From: Micromonospora chaiyaphumensis
GTDB lineage: Bacteria > Actinomycetota > Actinomycetes > Mycobacteriales > Micromonosporaceae
Length of the DNA stretch: 64,000 nt
Direction: 5' to 3'
Assembly: GCF_900091435.1 (NCBI RefSeq)
Contig: NZ_FMCS01000001.1
Span: forward strand, 1,174,662 to 1,238,661
Shown here: positions 1 through 7,016 of the stretch, piece after piece
Layout of the letters: every line of letters begins with the position of its first letter
How positions within the stretch are numbered: the stretch's first letter is position 1
The notes under the pieces: generated by a model
Databases searched by the model: none
What the model was told of the DNA's origin: nothing
Seen by the model: the letters and a program-made list of their open reading frames with translations, nothing else
Program-made: the position numbers and the translations under genes

Positions 1-699
1 GACGCCGCCGAGCGGCAGCAGCCCGACCCGCACGCCGGCGCGCCGTTGCGTCTCGATCAGCTCGGACAGTTCGGGGGTGAGGGTGGCGTACGTGAAGATC
101 CGGGTGATCCGTACGCCCCGGGCGAGGGCCGCCAGGTTCGCCTCCCAGTAGCGGCGGCCGACGTCGCCGCGCCACCAGCTCAGCTCACCGCTGACCCGGG
201 GCATCACGTTGGTGAGCCCGACCAGCTCCCGAGCGCAGTCCCGGGTGGCGCCGATCAGGTCCTCGGCGTCGTCGCCGGGCCGGATGATCCGGCCCGCGGC
301 GAGCTGCTCGGCCTCCCGGCGGAACTCCTCGAAGCGGCGCTGCGCCTCGGCCGCCACCCGGGTCCCGGCGTGCCGCTCGGCCGCCTCGCGCAGCGCGCCG
401 GCGAGCTGCGGGGTGGCGCCGACCAGCCAGGGCGGCCCGTCGAGGAGCGTGCGCAGCTGGAACCGGCGCTCGGCCCGGGCCAGCGAGTCGAGCACCAGCG
501 AGATGGTGATGCCCATGAGCCCGGCCAGCAGCGACTCGACGCCGGTGGCCGCGTTGGTGAGGTCGAGCGCCACGGACAGCAGGATGGAGAGCGTGATGCC
601 GACCAGGGCCACCGGGTCGGCGTGCGTGACCAGCCGCACCAGGTGCTCGCCCGAGCCGGTCCGGCCCCGCGCCCGCCGCCGCATCGCCGCACCCGCCAT
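1..699 (-). CDS. Membrane protein of unknown function, C-terminus missing
   Basis: The reading frame starts at an ATG (699) behind a GGGGGTGG stretch and stays open to the window edge, giving 233 residues without a stop. The N-terminus is basic (RRRARGR). It is followed by hydrophobic segments at about residues 29-48 and 53-68 that look like a short membrane hairpin, then a long soluble region rich in Glu, Arg and Ala that should be helical. The visible end (GVRITRIFTYATLTPEL, then RAGVRVGLLPLGG) alternates strand and helix and could be the start of a Rossmann-like or phospholipase-D-like domain, but no catalytic motif is visible before the edge. A divergent -10-like TACCCT lies upstream. I do not recognise the family. 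Confidence 0.7.
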   Translation of the reverse strand, partial: MAGAAMRRRARGRTGSGEHLVRLVTHADPVALVGITLSILLSVALDLTNAATGVESLLAGLMGITISLVLDSLARAERRFQLRTLLDGPPWLVGATPQLAGALREAAERHAGTRVAAEAQRRFEEFRREAEQLAAGRIIRPGDDAEDLIGATRDCARELVGLTNVMPRVSGELSWWRGDVGRRYWEANLAALARGVRITRIFTYATLTPELSELIETQRRAGVRVGLLPLGGV

Positions 700-727
700 C
701 GGCCACCCCCGGTCACTCGGTGTGCTC

Positions 728-733
728 AGGGTA
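728..733 (-). promoter_or_regulatory. -10 box of the truncated membrane-protein gene
   Basis: TACCCT on the minus strand, 28 nt upstream of the ATG at 699. It fits the actinobacterial TAnnnT -10 pattern and would give a short leader that includes the GGGGGTGG ribosome-binding sequence. No clear -35 is visible. Confidence 0.35.
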
Positions 734-775
734 GCCACGATCCACAACGGCCGGTCGGCGCCCGTTCGCCGCCGG

Positions 776-781
776 TAGCAT
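776..781 (+). promoter_or_regulatory. -10 box of a leaderless gene
   Basis: TAGCAT is followed by 7 nt and then the GTG start at 789. This spacing puts the transcription start at the start codon, which supports a leaderless mRNA and fixes the start of the gene. Confidence 0.5.
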
Positions 782-788
782 CCGCCGG

Positions 789-1766
789 GTGCGGACGACG
801 GAGGTGGCGCTGCCGGCCGGCGCGGCGGGGACGACCCGGGTGGCACTCACGGCGGGGATCGACGCCTGGGCGGGCTCGCCCCCGATGCGGGCCCTCGTGG
901 GGCACTTCGGCGGCGCCTGGCCGGCCGGTGACCTGGGCGCGGTGCTGGCCGGGCTGGACGAGTTCTCCGCCCGGCACTGGGACTTCCGCGCCGGGCGGGA
1001 ACGCCCCGACGCCCGCGAGCCGGCGTTCGACCCCGCCACGGTCGGGCTGGTGCACGACGCGGCGGCGGCGCTCGGCCTGGTCCGGTCGCTCCCGCCCACC
1101 CTGCCCCGGTACGCGCACCTGCTCGTCCTCGGCGGCCTGGCGCACGCCTGCCTGCGGCGCACCGCGTACGCCGCGCACCTGGCCCGGACGGTCGCCGGGG
1201 TGACCGGCGAGGTGGCGGTGCTGGGCAGCTTCCGGGCCCTCTCCCCGGTCGAGTCGCGGCTGCTCGCCGACGCCGGCGTGCACGGCTGCGCCACGGAGGT
1301 CGACGCCCTCGACGCCGGGGTGCGCCTGGCCTTCGGGGTGGACGCGCCCAGCGAGGAGACCGGCGAGACCGCGGACCACCCGCACCGGGCCTGGTCCTCC
1401 CGCACCTACCGGCCGGCCGGGCTGCCCCCGGTGCGGGTGCTCGCCGCGCCCTCCGGCGAGCCGCACCGCCGCCGGGCGCACACCGCCGACACCCAGCGGT
1501 TCTGGGCCGAGCACGTCCGGCTGCGCGAGGGCGATCCGGTGCTCATGGTGACCGCGCCGATCTACGTGCCGTTCCAGCACTGCGACGCGCTGCGCACCCT
1601 CGCCGTGCCGTTCGGCTGCGGAATCGACACCGTCGGGGTGGACCCGGCCCTGGCCGCGCCGGTCCCGGTGCCCGAGCCCACCCTCACCCCGGGGCGCTAC
1701 CTCCAGGAGATCCGCTCGGCGGTGCGGTCGATGCGCGCGCTGCACGCGGCGCTGGCGGCCGGCTGA
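789..1766 (+). CDS. Conserved protein of unknown function, 325 aa
   Basis: GTG start at 789, chosen because TAGCAT lies 7 nt upstream and no Shine-Dalgarno is present. The product has no signal peptide and no strong membrane segment. Recognisable stretches are LLVLGGLAHACLRR (about residues 98-111), which resembles a glycine-rich beta-alpha turn, a Ser/Arg-rich middle, and VLMVTAPIYVPFQHCDALR (about 253-271), followed by GCGIDTVGVD near the end. The order (glycine-rich turn, then a late TAPIYVPFQ strand) is compatible with an alpha/beta nucleotide- or sugar-binding fold, but I cannot name a family. It is divergent from the truncated membrane-protein gene and convergent with the secreted-protein gene. 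Confidence 0.75.
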   Translation: MRTTEVALPAGAAGTTRVALTAGIDAWAGSPPMRALVGHFGGAWPAGDLGAVLAGLDEFSARHWDFRAGRERPDAREPAFDPATVGLVHDAAAALGLVRSLPPTLPRYAHLLVLGGLAHACLRRTAYAAHLARTVAGVTGEVAVLGSFRALSPVESRLLADAGVHGCATEVDALDAGVRLAFGVDAPSEETGETADHPHRAWSSRTYRPAGLPPVRVLAAPSGEPHRRRAHTADTQRFWAEHVRLREGDPVLMVTAPIYVPFQHCDALRTLAVPFGCGIDTVGVDPALAAPVPVPEPTLTPGRYLQEIRSAVRSMRALHAALAAG

Positions 1767-1776
1767 CCGGGGCGGA

Positions 1777-1807
1777 GCCGGTGCCCGGCGAACCGCCGCG
1801 CACCGGC
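1777..1807. terminator. Hairpin between convergent genes
   Basis: GCCGGTGC at 1777-1784 pairs perfectly with GCACCGGC at 1800-1807 across a 15-nt loop. It lies between the stop codons of two convergent genes, as expected for a bidirectional terminator without a U tract. Confidence 0.4.
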
Positions 1808-1821
1808 CCGTGGACGGGTGG

Positions 1822-2508
1822 TCAGTTGACGTAGACGGCCGGGCTGCCGGTCCGGCTGGTGTCCCGCACCGGCGAGTACGTCGCCGAGAAGTACGCGGTG
1901 CCGAAGCAGAGGCTGGGCCCGGAGAACTTGGTCAGCACCTGGTTGGTGAACGTGATCGAGTTGGTGGCGTTGGCCGCCGTGCCGGTGAGGCTGTTCGTGC
2001 CGGTCCGGTAGACGCAGGTGATCGGGCCGAGCAGGCTGTTCAGCACGACCGTGCTCTGGATCGGCGCGGCCGCCGTGCCGGAGATGGTGACGACGCCGGC
2101 GCTGGTGACCGACGTGGCGTACGGGAGGTTGTTGACGGTCACGCTCTGCACCCCGGTCGTGCCGAACACGTTGGTGGTGCAGCTGGTGAAGGTCTGCGCG
2201 GTGAGGCTCTCGGTGGCGGTGCCCGGAGCGGTCGGGTTGCTCAGCACCGTGGCACTGAAGCTGGACGCGGCGCACTTCACGCCCGTGGTGCCGGTGGCCG
2301 AGGAGTAGAAGGTGGCGTTGGTGCCGGTCTTCAGGCTGGCCTGGACGACGTCGTTGACGGCGACGGCGGTGCCGCCGGGGGTCGGGTAGGTGAGCACGGC
2401 GCTGGCGAGCGACGAGGTGGGAGCGGCGACAGCGGGGGCGGCGCCGACGACACCGGTCAGCAGCGCCAGGGCGGCGAGGCCCGCGCCGATTCGTCCGTAC
2501 CTGGGCAT
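1822..2508 (-). CDS. Secreted Thr/Ser-rich beta protein with four cysteines
   Basis: Start ATG at 2508, preceded by the ribosome-binding sequence GGAAGGAAGAA. The product is 228 aa. It has a typical Sec signal peptide (basic MPRYGR, hydrophobic AGLAALALLTGVVG, cleavage after AVAA at about residue 29). The mature part is rich in Thr, Ser, Val, Ala and Gly with alternating hydrophobic residues, which suggests an all-beta secreted domain. Four cysteines (in VKCAAS, TSCTTN, ITCVYR, SLCFG) could form two disulfides. No enzyme motif is visible. It is transcribed away from a TetR gene 400 bp upstream that may control it. Family unknown; a neocarzinostatin-like or immunoglobulin-like fold is possible but not shown. 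Confidence 0.8.
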   Translation of the reverse strand: MPRYGRIGAGLAALALLTGVVGAAPAVAAPTSSLASAVLTYPTPGGTAVAVNDVVQASLKTGTNATFYSSATGTTGVKCAASSFSATVLSNPTAPGTATESLTAQTFTSCTTNVFGTTGVQSVTVNNLPYATSVTSAGVVTISGTAAAPIQSTVVLNSLLGPITCVYRTGTNSLTGTAANATNSITFTNQVLTKFSGPSLCFGTAYFSATYSPVRDTSRTGSPAVYVN

Positions 2509-2911
2509 GGTTCTTCCTTCCGGCGGTGGGACGGGGACGATCGGACCGCACAAGCGGTCCCCGCCCGGCGGGGACGGCCGGGCGGCGGGCGCGACCGTCC
2601 GTGTCGGACGGACGCGGTGGGGTGCCCGGCGGCGGCCCGTCGAGGGCCGGCCGGGGCGGTGGCGGAGCTGCCGCCGACGTCAGCGGGCGGGCCGGCGTGG
2701 CGCACCGCGGCGGAGCCGCGTCACCTGCGCCTTTCCGGTCTTGGGAGGGCACGCGCGCTCGGTGATAATGACAGCCATCGAACCCTCCTTCGACGAGCCA
2801 GGGGTGACCATCTGGCGAGATCACCATCGGTGACGGGGCGCCAACTCAGCGTGCAGATAGTTGTAAACCCCGGAGGGTCGTAAAGTCAATGCATCCAGGG
2901 AGGTCGATAAG
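2509..2911. other. Divergent intergenic region with a small ORF
   Basis: About 400 bp between the secreted-protein gene and the TetR gene. The right third is less GC-rich than its surroundings (the stretch around 2855-2890 contains TTGTAAA and GTAAAGTCAAT). It must hold the promoters for both directions and probably the TetR operator, although I see no clean long palindrome. It also contains a 32-codon minus-strand ORF with a strong ribosome-binding site, listed separately. Confidence 0.5.
2680..2778 (-). CDS. Small ORF, 32 aa, possible leader peptide
   Basis: ATG at 2778 is preceded at good spacing by GAAGGAGGG, one of the strongest Shine-Dalgarno sequences in the window. The peptide is MAVIITERACPPKTGK followed by a basic, Arg/Pro-rich tail ending RRPAR, with one Cys. 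It lies 170 bp upstream of the secreted-protein gene on the same strand, in the region where that gene's transcript should start. It may be an upstream peptide of that mRNA or a free small protein. The evidence is only the ribosome-binding site and the open frame, so the call is tentative. Confidence 0.35.
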   Translation of the reverse strand: MAVIITERACPPKTGKAQVTRLRRGAPRRPAR

Positions 2912-3676
2912 TTGACCACGCAGCGCCGCCCGCAGCCGGCGCCGGTCCCACTGCCCGGCGCGCGCCCCGGCCGCGACCCGGGCCGCGCCATCAAGCGCGG
3001 CCCGCGCCGGGTCTCCGCCGAGGTGGTGGCTGCCACCCAGCGCGACCGCCTCTTCGACGGGCTGGTCCAGGAGGTCGCGACGAGGGGCTACGACAACGCC
3101 CGCGTCAGCGACATCTGCCACGCCGCCGGGGTGACCCGGCCGGCCTTCTACGCCCTCTTCACCGGCAAGGAGGACGCGTTCCTCGCCGCCTACCGGCACG
3201 GCATCGCCGTGGTGTCGCAGCTCATGGAGAGCGCCTACCGCGAGGCGGGACCGGCCTGGCCGGACGCCGCCCGCGCCGCCCTGCGCACCCTGCTGGAGGT
3301 GCTCGCCAGCGTGCCGGCGTTCGCCCGGATGGCGCTGGTCGAGGTGGACGCGGCCGGCCCGGACGCCCGCCGGGAACGGGATGCCCTGCTGGGCAGCTTC
3401 CGCCGGTTCTTCGCCGACGCGGGCCCCGGCCCCGTCGAGGCCGGTGTGGACCGGGACACGCTGGTGTCCACCGTTGTCGGCGGCCTCCACGCGACGATCC
3501 GCGCCCGGGTCGCGCGGGGCCGCGCGGAGGAGCTGCCCCAGCTGCTGCCGGTGCTCACCTACGCGGCCACCGCCCCGTTCCTCGGCACCGAGGGCGCGGT
3601 CCGGGCCACCCGGCCGATCCGACCGGACGACGGCCCGAGTGCCGCCGCTCCCTGCGCACCGACGGTCCACTCCTGA
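2912..3676 (+). CDS. TetR/AcrR-family transcriptional regulator
   Basis: TTG start at 2912, decided by GGGAGG 7-12 nt upstream; no in-frame ATG or GTG fits as well. Product 254 aa. After a Pro/Arg-rich N-terminal tail of about 38 residues comes the TetR DNA-binding domain: helix 1 DRLFDGLVQEVATRGYDNA, helix-turn-helix VSDICHAAGVTRPAFYALF (about 64-83) and the usual K-E-x-A-F-L cap. The C-terminal half is all-helical and should bind a small ligand and dimerise. It faces the secreted-protein gene and reads toward the DUF6230/DUF6114 pair, so these are its likely targets. The ligand is unknown. Confidence 0.9.
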   Translation: MTTQRRPQPAPVPLPGARPGRDPGRAIKRGPRRVSAEVVAATQRDRLFDGLVQEVATRGYDNARVSDICHAAGVTRPAFYALFTGKEDAFLAAYRHGIAVVSQLMESAYREAGPAWPDAARAALRTLLEVLASVPAFARMALVEVDAAGPDARRERDALLGSFRRFFADAGPGPVEAGVDRDTLVSTVVGGLHATIRARVARGRAEELPQLLPVLTYAATAPFLGTEGAVRATRPIRPDDGPSAAAPCAPTVHS

Positions 3677-3881
3677 CCTGCGTCGCGGTCGAAAACCGCA
3701 GCGGTTTTTCACTTTGGCCGCAATTCGCAGATGCCGCCCAACTGGCTGCTACAGGCTGTTGACCCGCCCTTTACCCAGCGGTAACTTCGGCTCTGCGCAT
3801 TCAGCGCGAGAAATTTCTGCTAACCAATTCAGATCTCACTTCGCATCGTCGTCGATGAATTGATCTCGAAAAGGAGCCGCC

Positions 3882-4511
3882 ATGTCGGAGCAGATCTCAC
3901 CGCACGAGCCCGAGCCGCCGCGCAGCGGCGTGCGCTGGCGCCGGTTCGCCCTCACCATGGGTACCGTCGTAGCGGGCGCGGCCGGCATGGTCGTGCTGAC
4001 CGCGCAGGGCGTGCTCGGCGCGCAGTTCGCCATCTCGGGCATGCCGTTCACGGTCACCGCCGACAAGCTCACCGGCACCGGGTTCGAGCAGTTCGCCACG
4101 CTCGACCAGATGATCCCCGACAGCCCCAACCAGGGCGACACCGGCGGGCAGGTCGTGGTGATCGTGTCGGCTATCGACAGGGCCGAGCTGACCAACCTGT
4201 GCCAGAGCATCAGCCTGGGCGGGATCAACCTGCGGATCACCGCGGGCGGCGCCGGAAAGCCGGTCACCGCCCGGACCCTCGTGGTCGACGGCGACGAGGT
4301 CGCCGGCAACGCCTCGTTCCGGAACATCAACGTCGGGCAGGACGCCAGCACCGTCGACCAGGTGCCCGGCGTGCGCGGCAACCCGGGCGTCTTCGCGCAG
4401 CAGGCCGACACCGTGACCATCACCAACCTGCGGCAGAACAACTACGCCACCACGGCCGCCGTCTTCACCCTGCCCAACCTTCACATGGCGTTCAGCTCCG
4501 ACGGGTGCTGA
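3882..4511 (+). CDS. DUF6230 family membrane-anchored exported protein
   Basis: ATG at 3882 behind AAAAGGAG. Product 209 aa. Residues 1-20 are charged and cytoplasmic, about 22-45 form one hydrophobic signal anchor (ALTMGTVVAGAAGMVVLTA), and the rest is a beta-rich outer domain with phrases typical of DUF6230 (GAQFAISGMPFTVTADKLTGTG; ITNLRQNNYATTAAVFTLPNL). It has two late cysteines (NLCQS, DGC). The next gene follows after one base and encodes a DUF6114 protein, the usual partner of this family in actinomycetes. The function of the pair is not established; some homologues carry unsupported enzyme names, which I do not adopt. Confidence 0.85.
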   Translation: MSEQISPHEPEPPRSGVRWRRFALTMGTVVAGAAGMVVLTAQGVLGAQFAISGMPFTVTADKLTGTGFEQFATLDQMIPDSPNQGDTGGQVVVIVSAIDRAELTNLCQSISLGGINLRITAGGAGKPVTARTLVVDGDEVAGNASFRNINVGQDASTVDQVPGVRGNPGVFAQQADTVTITNLRQNNYATTAAVFTLPNLHMAFSSDGC

Positions 4512-4512
4512 C

Positions 4513-5043
4513 ATGACCGCCGGACGACACGAGACGGCGGAGGCGGCGGAGGCGCCGCCGCCCGCCCGCCGCTGGCGCCAGTGGCGGCGGCGCCGCCCGT
4601 TCACCGCCGGGGTGCTGGTCGCGCTCGGCGGCGCGGAGATGCTCCTGACGCTGCGCGCCCCGCTCGGCGTGCTGCTGCACGTCGGGCCGCAGGGGCTGGC
4701 CGCGTACCTGGTGCCGGTCGTCCTGGTGCTGTGCGGCGTGCTGCTGATCGCCACGCCGCAGCAACGGGTCTTCTACGCGCTGCTCACCCTGGTGCTCGGC
4801 CTGGTCTCCTGGCTGACCTCGAACCTGGGCGGTTTCCTCGTCGGGATGCTGCTGGCCCTGGTCGGCGGGGCGCTCGCCTTCGCCTGGACCCCGGCCAAGC
4901 CGCCCCGGGCCGCACGAGCGGCACCCGTGCCGCAGGCCGACGAGACGCCCGCGCCGGCGCCAGGTCCACCCGCGCAGACCGGCCCGGCGCAGGCGGAGGC
5001 CCGGGTGGGCATGCCGGAGGCGGCGCCGGGCGACCGGCCCTGA
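4513..5043 (+). CDS. DUF6114 family integral membrane protein
   Basis: ATG at 4513, one base after the preceding stop, so translation is probably coupled. Product 176 aa. A basic N-terminus (ARRWRQWRRRR) is followed by about four membrane helices between residues 35 and 127 (GVLVALGGAEMLLTL, YLVPVVLVLCGVLLI, FYALLTLVLGLVSWL, LGGFLVGMLLALVGGALAFAW), then a Pro/Ala-rich cytoplasmic tail. This is the standard DUF6114 form. The fixed pairing with DUF6230 suggests a membrane complex of one multi-spanning and one single-anchor subunit. Role unknown. It converges on the next gene with only a few bases between. Confidence 0.85.
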   Translation: MTAGRHETAEAAEAPPPARRWRQWRRRRPFTAGVLVALGGAEMLLTLRAPLGVLLHVGPQGLAAYLVPVVLVLCGVLLIATPQQRVFYALLTLVLGLVSWLTSNLGGFLVGMLLALVGGALAFAWTPAKPPRAARAAPVPQADETPAPAPGPPAQTGPAQAEARVGMPEAAPGDRP

Positions 5044-5044
5044 G

Positions 5045-5410
5045 TCAGCGGAAGCGGGCCCGGGCGATCGCCCGGGACACCTCCGCCGGCTCGTCCACCT
5101 CCAGGACGAGCCGGTCGTACCGCTGCCCCTCCAGCTCCACGAGCAGCACCTGGTCGGCGCGGTGCACGCACCAGAACGACCGCCCGGTCGACCGGGAGAC
5201 GTAGCTGCCCGCCATGATCAGCCCGGGCCAGTAGGTGCCCGGCAACCGGAAGCCGGAGCCCCGGGCGTACGCCTCGGCGCGGGAGACCAGGCGGACCGAG
5301 GTGACCGCGCCGGTGGGCACCTCGACTCCCGCCGCGAGGGCCCAGAACCGGTCGGCCCCGCTGAGCCGCACCACCAGCCGCTCCGGATCCACCTGCACCG
5401 TCACCGCCAT
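5045..5410 (-). CDS. Small PH-like domain protein, 121 aa
   Basis: The start ATG at 5410 (MAVTVQVDPERLVVRLSG) is preferred to an upstream start because homology-like sequence begins there. Product 121 aa, soluble, predicted all-beta with a final helix (DEPAEVSRAIARARF). The pattern of strands, including VTSVRLVSRAEAYA, LPGTYWPGLIMAGSY and SFWCVHRADQVLLVEL, and the closing helix match the small bacterial PH-like domains common in actinobacteria. No catalytic residues are apparent, so it is probably a binding or scaffold protein. It lies just downstream of murD2 on the same strand (55 bp gap) and could be co-transcribed with it. Confidence 0.7.
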   Translation of the reverse strand: MAVTVQVDPERLVVRLSGADRFWALAAGVEVPTGAVTSVRLVSRAEAYARGSGFRLPGTYWPGLIMAGSYVSRSTGRSFWCVHRADQVLLVELEGQRYDRLVLEVDEPAEVSRAIARARFR

Positions 5411-5465
5411 GATCACGACGTTAGCCCGGCGGGCCAGCACCGGCCAGTTGCCGGCCGGGCCCGTG

Positions 5466-6812
5466 TCAGCGGGCGGTGTCGGCGACCGCCTGGGCGAACA
5501 CCTCGGAGCGGTGCTCGAAGTTGCGGAACCGGCCGTAGCTGGGCGCGGCCGGGGAGAGCAGCACCACCCCGCCCGCCGGGGTCAGCTTGCGGGCCAGCCC
5601 CACCGCGGCGACCAGGTCCTCGGCGCTCTCGGTCCGCACCGTGGGCAGCCCGGCCAGGGCCTCGACGATGCGGGGGCCGCTGTCCGGGATGCCGATCACC
5701 GTGATGTCCCGCTCGGCCAGGTGCTCCCGCAGCGGGGTGTAGTCCAGCCCCCGGTCGGTCCCGCCGACGATGACGGTCAGCGGCCGCCCCTCGTACGCGT
5801 CGATCGCGTGCATGGCCGCGTACGGGCTGGTGGCGAGGGTGTCGTCGACGAAGGTGAGCCCGGACGGGTCGGGGATCTCGGTGAGCCGGTGGGCGAGGCC
5901 CTGGAACTCCGCGACCGCGATGGCGAGGCTGTCCTTGCGGGCCACCACGTCGATGCCCAGCGCGTCGAGCACGGCGAGGGCGACGCAGAGGTTGCCCTCG
6001 TTGTGCCGGCCGACCAGGGGCAGCACGGCGCGCGGGAAGAGCGGGGTGTCCCGCAGGTGGAACCAGGGGGCGCCGTCCGGGCCGCTCGCCACGTGGGTGG
6101 TGTCCGGCGAGCCGGCCCGGACCGCCGACCGGTCCCCCAGTTCGAGCGCCAGGCGCGGGTCGGCGCCGTTGACCACCACGGTGTGCGGGCCGTGCGCCAG
6201 CAGGTTGAGCTTGTCCCGGTAGTACTCCCGCTCCCCGCCGTGCGCGTCGAGGTGCTCGGGGAACAGCGCGGTCACCACGGCCACCCGGGGCGAGTCGGTC
6301 AGGTCCGCGCACTGGTAGCTGGAGAGCTCCAGCACGTACAGCTCGGCCTCGGGCAGGTCGAGCAGCGGCACGCCGATGTTGCCGCCGAAGACGTTCGGCC
6401 GGGCCATGGCGGTGAGCAGGTGGCTGATGAGGCTGGACGTGGTGCTCTTGCCCTTGCTGCCGGTCACCCCGATGGTCCGGTCCGCGTGGTCGGCCATCCA
6501 GAGCGCGCTGCCCTGGGTCACCGGGACGGCCCGGCGGCGCAGCTCCACCATCCACGGGTGGGTGTTCGGCACGCCCGGCGAACGGACCACGACGTCGGCG
6601 GCGGCCAGCCGGGCGAAGCCGTCCTCCCCGGTGACCAGCGGCGCGGCCGCGGCGAGCGGGCCCTCCCAGGGCAGGGTGAGGAAGTTCGCGCTGTCGTCGA
6701 CGGCCACCAGGTCGGCCGGGCCGTGCGCGGCGATCGCGATCACCGCGGCCCGGCCCTCCCGGCCGGCGCCCCAGACGGCGACATGACGTCCGCGCAGATC
6801 AGACAGGCGCAC
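5466..6812 (-). CDS. murD2: MurD2: UDP-MurNAc-L-Ala--L-glutamate ligase
   Basis: GTG at 6812 behind GAGGAGAG. Product 448 aa, full Mur-ligase length, cytoplasmic. An N-terminal nucleotide-binding domain (HVAVWGAGREG) precedes the central ATP-binding domain with P-loop GVTGSKGKSTT (about residues 115-125), the NIGVPL and LELSSYQ motifs, and a C-terminal domain with DDTLATSP and GGTDRG. These are MurD hallmarks. It is outside any division/cell-wall cluster and faces a gene for MurL. In Xanthomonas oryzae the matching pair adds L-Glu (MurD2) and then epimerises it to D-Glu (MurL). The L-Glu specificity is inferred from this pairing; sequence alone cannot exclude a second ordinary MurD. Its upstream region is interrupted by a transposon 13 nt before the start codon. 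Confidence 0.8.
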   Translation of the reverse strand: MRLSDLRGRHVAVWGAGREGRAAVIAIAAHGPADLVAVDDSANFLTLPWEGPLAAAAPLVTGEDGFARLAAADVVVRSPGVPNTHPWMVELRRRAVPVTQGSALWMADHADRTIGVTGSKGKSTTSSLISHLLTAMARPNVFGGNIGVPLLDLPEAELYVLELSSYQCADLTDSPRVAVVTALFPEHLDAHGGEREYYRDKLNLLAHGPHTVVVNGADPRLALELGDRSAVRAGSPDTTHVASGPDGAPWFHLRDTPLFPRAVLPLVGRHNEGNLCVALAVLDALGIDVVARKDSLAIAVAEFQGLAHRLTEIPDPSGLTFVDDTLATSPYAAMHAIDAYEGRPLTVIVGGTDRGLDYTPLREHLAERDITVIGIPDSGPRIVEALAGLPTVRTESAEDLVAAVGLARKLTPAGGVVLLSPAAPSYGRFRNFEHRSEVFAQAVADTAR

Positions 6813-6837
6813 AGGCTCTCCTCGTTGACATCCTCCC

Positions 6838-6900
6838 CCTCATGAAGGATGAGGGCGATTGCAGCCTATACAGGCTAAGGTTCACGGGCGTTCGAACGCC
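6838..6900. repeat. Left-end hairpins of the TnpB element
   Basis: Three short perfect inverted repeats lie in 63 bp: CCTCAT/ATGAGG with a 5-nt loop (6838-6854), AGCCT/AGGCT with a 4-nt loop (6863-6876), and the 14-bp palindrome GGCGTTCGAACGCC (6887-6900). Imperfect subterminal hairpins are what single-strand Y1 transposases recognise in IS200/IS605 elements. The block is also the new upstream region of murD2, so it may contain its present promoter. Confidence 0.55.
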
Positions 6901-7016
6901 TGGGCGCCCGCTGTTGCCCCTCCTGGCACCGGCCGTTCGTCAGGGCCGGAAATTCCCGCCCCATCCTGCCGCGACGCGGACTGTTGTGTCGTAGGTGGCA
7001 GGCATGCTGTGGGGCT

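Noticed and set aside
2390..2833. + strand frame ending MTAIEPSFDEPGVTIW before the TetR gene
   Set aside because: No ribosome site before the internal ATG and it overlaps the minus-strand small ORF with a strong site.
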